Shown: piece after piece, positions 11,317 to 22,500 of the stretch
Position numbering within the stretch: the stretch's first letter is position 1
Layout: every line of letters begins with the position of its first letter
Source of the DNA: Ditylenchus dipsaci
Taxonomy: Eukaryota; Nematoda; Chromadorea; Rhabditida; Anguinidae
Length of the DNA stretch: 64,000 nt
Assembly (NCBI GenBank): GCA_004194705.1
Contig: SADC01001186.1
Coordinates: 1-64,000, forward strand
Reading direction: 5' to 3'
Position numbers and translations under genes: made by a program
The notes under the pieces: model-generated
Told to the model about the DNA's origin: nothing
What the model saw: only the letters and a program-made list of their open reading frames with translations
The model's database searches: none

Positions 11317-12635
11317 GTATAAAACGGAATTCTCGAGCATAATTAAAAATTCCCAAAAGTCTAGTCTTGCATAGAAATTGGCTGCCAAGGTGTCCAAGGT
11401 CAACAGACTGCATTCAACTCTTTTTGGCCAAATACATGTTTTCAAGACCCCCTTCCGGTGAGCTCAACAAAGGCGTGAATAATGCCGACAAGGGTGTGTG
11501 CAACTTTTTTTTTCACACTTTTTCTTGGCCAGAATGCTGCTTGAAACAATTATTTGTTTTACATCAGCCAGGCACCCCTTTTCTAGAGCCACTTGCTTGA
11601 GTCTGGCCAATTGTCATTAGCATTCACACTTGCCACCCAAATTGTTGGTTTAATGCATAATTTTGCCAATTTCTTCTTCCTCGTTTTCGACCACTTCCTC
11701 CTTTGACGTCTTGATGCAAAATATCTGGGTAGGCTAGCCAAATTGGCCAAATTTGTGCCTAGTCTGCACCTGCAAGTGGTCTCAAGCTTGTGCCTTTCAA
11801 TAAATGAACTTGGATGTCTTTAAAGACAAGAGGCAATTTTCTTTAAATGCCGATTGCCTTTTTTGTTTATGTTAAGAGCTCTATAATTTTGACGAGAACT
11901 TTTTTTGTGTTTAATTGCTAGCATGTGTTTTGGAAAAAAGTCGTTTTAAAAGTTTTTTGATAATTTTTAGTGCTGTTTATTTTTATTACGACAAGATGGA
12001 TATGCTAGCAAAAGCTTTTTTTGACTATCAATCGTTTGTGAATTTGCCGCACAAAGCTGTTCAACTCCATAAAACTGTGAGCTTTTTTGAATGTGCTAGA
12101 AATTTTTTGGTCAAACACTTGTTATGAGATCCACAAAAAGATGAAATCTTCCCTGGCATAGTAACTCACCTCTCTATAAAGCCTAGTACAATTTTATATT
12201 TGGACTGCCAGAGAGAGAGATTGACCCCTAACATAGTCCATTTTCCTGTCTATAGGGCAGCTTGACCACATACCAGGATGGTCATTATGGAGAGAGTCGA
12301 CTGTACAGGAAACTCTAGTTTAGCTTATTTTAAAAATTATTTGACTTTATGCGGTATATGACTTTATGAGGATTTTTCAAATTAATTAATTGTACTGCAA
12401 ATTTAGTGTGACATAAGAAAAAATATATTCCGAGAAGGTTCTAAAATTTTCTAGAAAATGGCTGCACGATATATCATTTGTTTCAAAAGATGTAAATTGT
12501 GCTATGTTTTAATAAATTTTTAATCTCAAAAATCACTTATATTTTTAAACTCCACTAAATTTTAGAATAAGCTACGACAAAGAAAATAAGAATATTTTCT
12601 TCCGAAAATATATAAACCTTTACTTACTCATTTAG
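11317..12635. other. No gene seen; one degenerate pogo-like MITE
   Basis: About 12165-12304 has ACCTCTCTATAAAGCC at one end and GGAGAGAGTCGACTGTA at the other, a decayed TA-flanked pogo/Tigger-like element. The remainder shows nothing recognisable. Confidence 0.4.
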
Positions 12636-14850
12636 CCTCCCAGCCAAGCTGGAGCGGACCCATCCGCAGGTTGGGCCCCCAAGTCATATCACCATGCTGG
12701 CAGAAACCAGGCAGCTCCACAGGCTAGAGCCAATCGCAATCATGTGGAACACAGGCCCGGGGGTCCTCGACACGGAAGACCCAGCAAACTGGAGTTTCGC
12801 AACTGGGGGACAGGCATGGCGGTATGTGGATCTGTCTAGAATTCTTTAATATTTATGGCTGCTATATTTAGAATTGCACATGGAGAAGACAGTGCCACAC
12901 AAAGATGCCTGGATGGCATCTCTCGACGGAGATTTCAAACACTTCTATGAGGACGATGAAGACGAGGAACTTACCGAATTAGGCACTGATCCTCATACTT
13001 CTCCAAGATGGGTGAAAATGGCAAAATGTTGGTTGCAGATCCTGTAGAAGTACTTATAATACTCACATTAGCAAACCAACTAGAGTTTGTAACAGTCACT
13101 GTCAAAGTGCTGAGAGGAATTTCACATACTCAAGGTAGGTATTTAAACAATAGACTCCAAAATTGATAGGTTGTGTCCGAACTAGGTGCTACAAATGCTA
13201 GAAATTTTTCAATTAAGAAACAGTTTTTCTATGCAAATCGAAATTTTTTTACCAGAAATAAGTATTTTGGTAGTAGAATTTGTGCGTCAGAAATACGTTC
13301 GGATTTTTTCCTTCATATGAAATTTTTGTAACATTGTGTTTTTTGGCGCTAATAGCGAATACCCCCCCCCCAAATCAGACCATTTAAAATTGCTGTAACT
13401 ACCCTTGCATACAACAAGTTTAGGCTTAGCCCTTAGGCTTGAGGGTAGGCCAGCGTACGGAAGTTGTGACTAATAAAGAGTTTACGCATATTTTCCGGGT
13501 TCTGGGACATAAATTTGGGTACTTTTTACTTAAGTAAAAAGGTGAAAATCGTTAGGGGGGGGGGTTATTTGCTACTAGGGTCTGTTTTTTCTATAAATTT
13601 TTGACAACTTTTTTAACTTGACCTTCTTAAAGTAGGCCCCTTTTTACCCAGGATTCTCAGCTACAAAATAAGAGGTCAACTTTCAAAAAATGTCAAAAAA
13701 TTTATAGAAAAAACATAATGCCACAAAACTTTCATTTGAAAAAACCGACCTATTTATGACACAACCTGATATATCTAAAAAACGAAAATCCAGAAGCATC
13801 TCAGTTTTTGATGAAGACCAAATTTGTAGCTTTATCAGAATCATAAGACTTATTAAAATTAATCACAGATCCCTCCATAAAATCAAACTTTTCGACGGCA
13901 TCCAGCTAATGGAAGAACGACGCAGCAGTGGACATGCCACTGATGGAAGTCACCATCGAGGCAGTCACCTTCCTGCCAAACTCACAGAAGCTCGGCAACC
14001 TCGAAGTGTCGCCACTTCACCCACGCCAAAACGGTATTTTTATTGTATCAACTAGTTCAAACACAGTATGTCTAAAATCGGTTAATTTTCAGAACTGACT
14101 TGGTGTCCTCGCCCTCTCTAGGTTACCGAGTTACCAGTGCTGCTGGTCGGAGACCTCTGCGGATGGCTCAAACTCAGCACCCTCATCAATACTCTTACCA
14201 TTCTAGCGCTCTCCAACACTTACGTCGCAACGAAATCCTACTCCCTGCAGCCACCTCCAACCACAATGGTTTTGCCAGCAGAGGGCAGCAGTCGCCTCGG
14301 AGGAGCAGTTCACCCAAACAAACTGTCAAACATATCCACTGGGAGGACAAGCCTCTCAGCCGGAGATCTTCTTTAAACAGCACAGCCACTCTGGCTCCAT
14401 TGGACAGGAGGAGAGAGAAGTGGCCGATTTGAGTGAAAGCTTCTTGATGCACGTAAATCAGGCTCGATTGCCTCAGTGCCACCTATTGGTGCAGGTGTTC
14501 ACTAGAGGTGAAAACATGGAAGCTGGCAACGAGGAAAATGACCAACAGGAACAAGTTGTGAAAAAGGAAAAAGAGAAAGATTTATTGCTGGGAGGGTGTG
14601 TGATTGGACCGATGAGTCCAGGAGGGGCCATCTGCACTGGCGTCAAATGATGCGTAAAAATGGGCAGCCAGTGTGCATGTGGCACCAGATTGTGCGATCG
14701 CCACCCAAAACTAGTTTAGAAACAGCACAGGTGGACAAAGAAGTGGAAGAAGCTGAAAAAGAAGACCCGGCAGAAGTCAAGCCAGTAGCCCCTGCACCAC
14801 TACTGATTACTGAAATGATTGAGGAAGAAAAAGGATCAGTGGAGTCATAA
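12636..14850 (+). CDS. C2-domain protein, synaptotagmin-like (frame-broken or pseudogene)
   Basis: Several exons of what looks like a double-C2 protein. An exon at 12636-12821 is followed by an acidic exon starting at 12872 (FYEDDEDEELTELG). About 13030-13134 reads VEVLIILTLANQLEFVTVTV, resembling the first strands of a C2 domain. The clearest part is 14420-14700: SESFLMHVNQARLPQCHLLV, GCVIGP, then HWRQMMRKNGQPVCMWHQ, the usual end of a synaptotagmin C2B domain. The tail is Glu-rich and ends at a stop at 14850. Continuity needs one extra base near 13024 (GCAAAATG) and one near 14625 (GGAGGGGCC). The exon structure between 13140 and 14100 is uncertain, and a MITE lies in that intron. The family call is fairly safe; the exact subtype is not. 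Confidence 0.6.
13345..13582. mobile_element. G-tract MITE, copy 3
   Basis: 238-bp element flanked by a perfect 8-bp duplication, TGTTTTTT (13337-13344 and 13583-13590). Its interior matches copy 2 (6230-6457) almost base for base, implying recent movement. It lies in an intron of the C2 gene. Confidence 0.85.
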
Positions 14851-15371
14851 ATAGAAAATTTATTTAGAAAACCATTAACTATTACAAACATACATATTTT
14901 TGCAGAAAAAAACACGGGTTTGTTTTACAGGTATGGCTAGAAATACGCCTGATTTCAAAAAGCCGTGAATTATTTTTTGACACGAATTTTTTCTTCAATA
15001 TTTCGTTTTACAGGTCGACTAATCTGGAGCCCTAATTTTTTTTATCATAATATGCCAAAACAAAATTTTTCCTCATGTTTCGACTGGATAGGCCTCAACC
15101 CAGAAGCACCAAGTGAAAATTTTAGTTTTGACATTCTAATATTGAATTTTTGATGCTCAAGAGAAATACATCTCACGCGTATCAAACACGTCAAATGACC
15201 AAATCGGCTTGGCGTTCTGTTTTAATGAAAATTCAAATAGTTTTTTATTTTTAAACACCACTGACAAAAATGTGCTCAAATTTATGCACTATATATTCAT
15301 AAAATCGTTTATTATAATTTCTATGGATACTTCTTGTCTAAAGTCTGCTTCAAATTCAATTTCCCCTATTT
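14851..15371. other. No gene seen
   Basis: AT-rich sequence after the C2 gene, with no recognised domain or repeat arms. Confidence 0.4.
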
Positions 15372-15609
15372 AAAGGGCCTGACCTCTTCCTACTCGGTGG
15401 TCCCCCGCCAATTCAAAAATTTTCCCTCGATCATTGGACTTCTGTACGGATTTTTCCGCCACGTTTCTAACAAAACTAGGCCTGAAATCAATTTTAGGCT
15501 TAGTTTTGTTAGAAACCTAGCGGAAAAATCCGTACAGAAGTCCAATGATCAAGCGAAAATTTTTGAATTGGCGGGGGACCACCGAGTAGGAAGAGGTCAG
15601 GCCCTTTAA
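15372..15609. mobile_element. Fold-back MITE, GGCCTGACCTC subfamily, copy 2
   Basis: Palindrome almost identical to 9643-9878, ending TTAAAGGGCCTGACCTCTTC and complement, with TAGGCCTGAAATC and complement at the centre. Confidence 0.85.
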
Positions 15610-15823
15610 AGGGAAGACGTACTTTTATATACGCATTACCTAGATCAAAGGTTCAAATCCCCCTGGGCGCATGCCCTAATTTTACCCCATTTTTCATGTT
15701 TTATTCACAAGTTTGGTGTCATAATGATCTTCGGCCCCTTGGCTATCCAACAAGACCATCAACGCAGGGTTTAAGAACATTATAACTGAGTTGTAAGCCA
15801 AAACCTACTGAAATACCGTATTT

Positions 15824-15962
15824 ATTCTAATAGAAAAGCATGTTCATCTATTTTTCAACATCTGAAATTTTTTTTGACTTTGTGTTAAAAATGCAATAAA
15901 AAGTAGTTTACCCCCTAGTTTTGGCCCAAGAGGGCGCTCTTCTATTAGAATAAATACGGTAC
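15824..15962. mobile_element. Mariner-type MITE, TACCGTATTTATTCTAATAG ends
   Basis: Inverted ends TACCGTATTTATTCTAATAG and CTATTAGAATAAATACGGTA, about 20 bp each, compatible with a TA target. A related element with longer ends is at 32794-33059. Confidence 0.7.
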
Positions 15963-16527
15963 CTGAATTTTTTTTTCTAAATTGTACACTATCACGATGA
16001 GGACTGCACATTTAGAAAAAATGTTATGTGCATCGGAAAGCTGAGTGAAAGTACTACGATCATGCCACACAAAAAAAATTTTAGCCGAGAATTATCGAGA
16101 ACTAAGTTTTTTAAGTTAGCAACCTGACTCTGCCAAAATGATAAATTTGAACTTTTAATTATTTTAGCTTTTTCGCATACCTAACAAAGCTTGATTTTTT
16201 TGAAATCGAAAGTACAAACTTAGGGCTTACCAATGATATCAAAAAAAGTCGAATACCGCTCGCCTGAGTAAAGTTATAACCAAAAAAAAGAAAACGCTCA
16301 AATAAACAAAAAAATTGAATTTTTAATGTTTTTTAAAACGAATTTTTCTCTGTAAGAAGATCTTAATTTGGTCTTTTGACGTGTTTGACACGCCGTGACC
16401 TGCGAAAATAGCATTTCGAGATTGTGTCAGAAAAAAAATCAGCCGATTAGATCAGACTAATTCACTGCCACATCCTGTATAACTGTTTGAACATATTTGT
16501 ATGAATAAAGAAAATTCTTATTTTTGA
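15963..16527. other. No gene seen
   Basis: AT-rich, with no repeat arms. It lies just 3' of the amidinotransferase gene and probably includes its 3' UTR and downstream spacer. Confidence 0.4.
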
Positions 16528-19500
16528 TCACAATTTGAGCACCAGGCATTGACAGGCTCCACCAGACTTCATGAACTCGCTCATATCAACTTCTGCCACT
16601 GAGTATCCCAGGTGTTTTAACGCCTGACGAGTGGCTTCAGAGACTCCAATAGGCGATATGACAGTGTTGCGAATAGTGATTGCGTTGCAAACAAAGTTCT
16701 TAGCTTCTTCTTCGGAGACTGCAATTGCATTAGGAAGGCGATTGAGGATCTGCAATGAAAGTAGTGGCGATCAGTGAAGCAGTATAATCTAGTGTGTTGT
16801 ATTAACTAGTAGAAATACCTCCTTTTGTGTTTGTGCAGAAAAAGCAGCGGGAAACCAAAGAGCTGATTTTGCACCCACTGGACAGAAACAAGTATCTAGG
16901 TGATAGAAACGAGGATCTGTCAGTTCACACAACACAGTGTCGAAATCACCGAGCTGGGAAACTTCTGAATATGCCTAGAATACAGCAAATGAAAAGAGTA
17001 CAGGTTTTTTTAAACTTAAAAAGAAATATTTTTAATTACCACAATGACCTAAAATGCTTACTGGATGGTCGCAACCATGGTCAAATGGCTTACCGTATTT
17101 TTTCTGATAGAGCGGTACTCCTTCATTTTTTGACCAGGATTTCAGAGTAAAGGTCATTTTCGATGAACAATTTTCCAATCTTCAGGAGCTCGAAAAATAG
17201 AGCTCCATTAGAAGATATACGCTATGTAGAAAGTCACTGTAAAAATGGATGGTCGATTTTTTAAATTTCACTTAGCATACAGTCACACCTTGAGTTTTTC
17301 CCCAGCTCCCGAAATTGAAGACCTTGCAACTAAATAAGTGTAAACTAAAATTTTTTCTAAGGGCGTACGAAGACAGAAAAAAGTATTTGACCAAGCAAAG
17401 CATAGATTGAAAGGGTGTCGCTGAACCGACTTCAACTTAACATCAATTGAAATTCCAAAAAAATTTTGCAGAAAAAAGTCGTTTACACGGCACCGAAAAG
17501 CATTTCCATGCAGAAAATATTTTGTAACAAGACAAGCACCAAACCTAACCTGTTTGCTTGTTCTCGGTCCATAACCTGCCCAAAGAGTTTTGTAATCGGA
17601 GAAAAATGCATCGCCGCCACCCTCAAAAACTTCGGGATAATCTTGACCAAGGGCTTGGAATCCATTTTCTTTAAACCATTTAGCAAAATGATGTTGTTCT
17701 CCAGTTCTTTCTTTGTGTCGAAATTTGGATAGATACACTTTGTTGCCCAGTACAAGACCACTGTTGCATGAAAACACCATATCTGGAAGTCCTTTGGCCT
17801 GTTCTAAAGTCGAAACCTAAACACAAAAAGTACTTATATGCCTGTTTTTATTTAAAAAAAATGTGGACCTTGACGTCCTCTTTTTCAATAGTTTGCTTGA
17901 GTTGTTGCCATTGTTTCATAGCCGAAGAGCTGTCAACAGTTCCACCCATCCACGGATTTATAGAATACTAGAACTTGAAATTTTAACACTTGTAGCAACA
18001 GCAACCCTTACGTTTACAGTCGACGCTCTCTATAACGACTCTCAAGGGACCAGCTAAACCGAGTCGTTACAGAGAGCGTCCTTATAAAGAGCGTCGTTTT
18101 GACGTAAATGAGGTCGTTCGTGACCAAATAGCTGTTTTTTCCGAGTCGTTATAGAGAGCGGGTCGTTATAAAGAGCGTCGTTATAGAGAGCGTCGACTGT
18201 AAATCAATATTGCAAATTGGTCACGTCAATTTAGGGTAATCACAAAAAAGACAATTTATGGGTAGTGTAACGATTCGGATTTGGAGTTTTTGGGCATCCT
18301 GAGCACCTTTACTACAGTCAACTCTCGATTTAACGAAACCCCGATTTAACGAACCTTTTTTGGTGCCTATTTGGCCAGCGATTAAATAAAATGACTAAAA
18401 TAAGCTCTCGATTTAACGAAACTCTCGATTCAACGAACATTTTTGCCGGTCCCCAGGAGTTCGTTAAATTGAGAGTTGACTGTATAACTCTTGGTCCTAA
18501 ATCAGCGAGGAAAATTTTGGTATCTTTGCAACTGAATTAAATAATAAATGTCTTGCAAGAATTAAAAATTTAATTTAATTCTAGGCCTTGTTTTGTTAGA
18601 AACCAAGTCGAAAAAACCGTAGAGAAATTCAATAATTCGGAGAGATTTTTGAATTTACAAGCACCACCTCTTATTAGCGTACGCATGCCCCTTTAAGCCA
18701 GTCTTAAGCTGAGCTGGCGTGTCCTGCGCCTAAGGCTTTGCCTAAATTCAAAAAAAATTAAAAACATGATCCAAAAACGCTAAAAATAAGTAAAATTCTA
18801 AAGACGCGAATTCAAACCCCATTTTTGCATTTTTGAATTTTACCCATTTTTGAACTTTTTTACAAGAAAACATTTCTAGTCTTATCGTGGTCACTCGGTT
18901 CATAGATCAGCTTTATTGTAATGTCAAAAGTTATTGCATATGACAAGCTTGGCAAAGATGATCTTGCTAAAATTATTGCCCTGCACTTGTCCACTATTGA
19001 ACAACAACAAGCTCAGCTGGTTCTTTGACTAAGTGTACTGAAACCTTGACTGAGACTAACAGAAAATTGACAGCTATAAATGGGCAAGTTATTAAAGAAA
19101 ACAGCTTTCTACGTGACCGGATTGAAGAGCTCCAGGCAGACCGTAAGAAAGATGATGGCTATGAAAAACCTCCTCTGGACTTCACTCAAACCATGATTCA
19201 AGCAATGCGTGAAGCAGAGCAAATGAAAGGAAAATCACTTCGAGCAGTCATTGAGCGTGTTCCAGAAGCAGAAGACGACAGTGCAACAAAAGCAAGTGAT
19301 GTGTCTCTCATTTCATCAATCATCAAAGCAACCGGCAAAGAATTCGACGTTGATTTGGCCAAGGTTCACCGGCATGGGTCCAAGAACTTCCATCGAGGCC
19401 GAATCATCAAAGTCTCCTTCTTAACTGAAAAAGACAGAAATGATTTTCTTCGAGGCTTTGGTAAGGCTGTTGCTGCTCTTCCAACTCATCCTGGACCAAT

Positions 19501-22500
19501 CTCTGTACGTCGTGACATGACTGAAAGTGAGTTAAAGCTTTTGAGTGCCCGCAGAAAAGAATGCTATGAAAAAAATCAAGCATGTGGCTTTTTCAAATAT
19601 TTTGTATCTGATCTTTCTATTAAAGAAAACAAGGACCCCAAAGCTTTTAAGAAGCTTCACTAGGATTTCGAGGACAAACTAGGCAATTTAAAGTGTCTTT
19701 ATTTCAATGCGCGCTCCATCCTTAATAAAATTCCTGACCTTCATCATATTGTTTCAACCAAAACCCCTGACCTTATTTTCATAACAGAAACTTGGATAAA
19801 TGATACCCACGCACTTTTGAACGAACTTTCTTGTGATGGGAAATATACACCAATTTTGAATAATAGAACTAACCAAAAAGGGGGTGGAACTGCTATTCTA
19901 ATATCTATTGCAATACCGTTCAAAGAATTAACTTGCATAAAGAATGGGCTCGAGATTACATCTGTTAAACTTTTAGTCAAACCAAAAACTGATATTCATT
20001 GCGTCTATCGACCTCCAAACTACCCATTAAACAAATCAAAAACTTTTTTCAAAACTTTGACAAAACTTTCGTCTAATAATTCACTGATTTGTGGTGATTT
20101 CAATCTCCCGAAAATCGACTGGTCCTTAATGAAATGCGAAAATAATGAAGCCTCAGCCTTGCTCTTGAATTTTATTTCCCAAAACGGTTTCACTCAGCAT
20201 ATTAATAGTCCCACAAGAGAAAAAACTATTCTTGATCTTGTTATGAGTAATCCACATTTCCTGATTTCCAAAGCTGTAGTTATTGAACCTTTCTCAACAT
20301 CTGATCATAATTCTATTTCCTTTCTTTTACAGGCAAAAAAAACGTCTGCAAAAGAAACGAAATCGATAACAAGAAACTTTTCTCATGCCAATTTATCTCT
20401 GCTTAGCAATGGGCTTTCAAAAATCAATTGGGAAAAACATTTTTCTTATGAATTTACGGTTGAAAAAAAGTACACTTGTTTCATAAACATTTTGTGCGAA
20501 AATATACAGAAATTCATTCCTTTCAAAGCTCTTCCAGTCAACAAAAAAGTCCAATACACAAAAGAAATCCAAAACATATCCAAAGAAAAACTGAGACTTC
20601 ATCATTTAGCAAAAACAAATCCGAATGTAAAAAGTATGTACAAAAAGTGCTGTCAAACACAAAAAGTATTTTTAAGAAAATTGCATAATGAGACAGAAAA
20701 AAAGCTTCTTGGGAAAACACGCAAAGATTTCTACCGATACATTAAGAAAAAAACTAATCCGCATCAATTTATTCCTCCATTGGAAAATCAGTCGGAATTA
20801 TTTTTCACTGACAATGACAAAAGCCGAATACTATCGCAAACGTTTTTTGCTTCTTTTTCTAACACATCAGAATATAAGGAAAATGTTGAACTGGCACCTA
20901 TTTTAACTAATGAAACTAATCTAGAGGATATCGAGTTTGAAGTTCATGAGATTTTCAATCTTTTACAAAAATTACCCAACCGAAATTCGACGTCTCCTGA
21001 CAAAATTCCATTTATTATTTTAAAAAAATGCGCTCTTTTTTTGGCAGAACCTATCACCACTCTTTTCAGAACAATACTCGATCAAAAAAATATTCCGAGT
21101 TTTTGGAAGACCTCTATTGTAGTGCCAATTTTTAAAAAGGGGACAAGTCATGCCCTAGTAACTATAGACCGATTTCCTTAACCTGCTCATTATGCCGATT
21201 TCTTGAACAAATTCTTGCAAAAAATATATCAAAATTCTTATTAGATCGAAATTTTTTTTCTTCAGAGCAATTCGGGTTTCTCAAAAACCGATCTACTGAT
21301 ACCCAATTATTAGCCACACTCAATGATATTACCCACTCCCTAGAGCAGAACAAAAATTCAGATATTATATACATCGATTTTGCTAAAGCTTTCGACTCAA
21401 CACCCCATGGAAAATTGCTTCAAAAAATCTACGATTCAGGAATAAGAGGCAAAATATTTTATTTCATTAAAGAGTTTTTAATTGGAAGAACTTTCCAAGT
21501 CAAAGTTAATGGATCCTTTTCTGAGTCTAAAACTATCGCTTCAGGTGTTCCTCAAGGAAGCGTTTTGGGGCCACTCCTTTTTTTAATCTATATAAATGAC
21601 CTTCCAACATGCCTGCCAAAAGAAATCGGAATAAAGATTTTTGCTGATGATGTAAAAATATATCACAGCTTTCAGACAAAAAATGAATCGATAAAACTGC
21701 AGGAAGCATTAGAGAGTCTTTGTCTGTGGTCAAAGAAATGGGGGCTAAAAATAGCACAGGAAAAATGTATGGTAATTCATTTCGGAAAAACAAATACAAA
21801 AACGATTTATGAACTTGATTCGAAACCTGTGCCAGAAACAAATAGTGTTAAAGATCTTGGCGTATTAATTGACACAAATCTAAATTTTAATGATCAACTC
21901 TCAAAAATTATTCAATCAGGAAATCGCAATTCTTTTTTAATGTTACGCTCGCTCCAAACTAAAAACTTAGAGACTTTAATTTTGGCCTATAAAAGTTATG
22001 TTCGACCAAACCTGGAATTTGCAACCACTGTTTGGAACCCTAAATTCAAACAAGACTCAAATAGGGTTGAAAAAGTTCAAAAATTTTTCACTAAAATAGC
22101 GCTCAAAAAATCTGGTCATAAAAAAGTTTCATACGAGCAAAGATTAAAAATTTGCAACCTTAAAACTCTTTTTGAAAGGCGCTTGATGTTCGATCTTATT
22201 ATGCTTCACAAAATTATATTTAAGAAATCAAATTTACAATTAGATTTTTTTTTCCAAATCACAACCTCTCAGCGCAGATATCCCCACATTGTATTTAATG
22301 AATCGTTTACCCATAACCCGTTTTTATGCCGAACTATAAATTTGTGGAATAAAATAAGTCCCGAAGTCCTTAATCTAAAAAACTCTCTTAACTTCAAGCT
22401 AACTTTAAAGACATTAGACTTAACGAAAATAAGTGAAACTTCTTAAAAAATTCTTTCTTTTCCTTTTCTTTTTTTGTTTTGTTTTGTTGTTAAATGAATA

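Noticed and set aside
14195..14685. Minus-strand ORFs opposite the C2 gene
   Set aside because: They mirror the GC-richer coding sequence of the plus-strand C2 exons and show no domain.
15640..15680. B-box-like GGTTCAAATCC suggesting a tRNA gene
   Set aside because: No A box at the right distance and no acceptor-stem pairing on either side.
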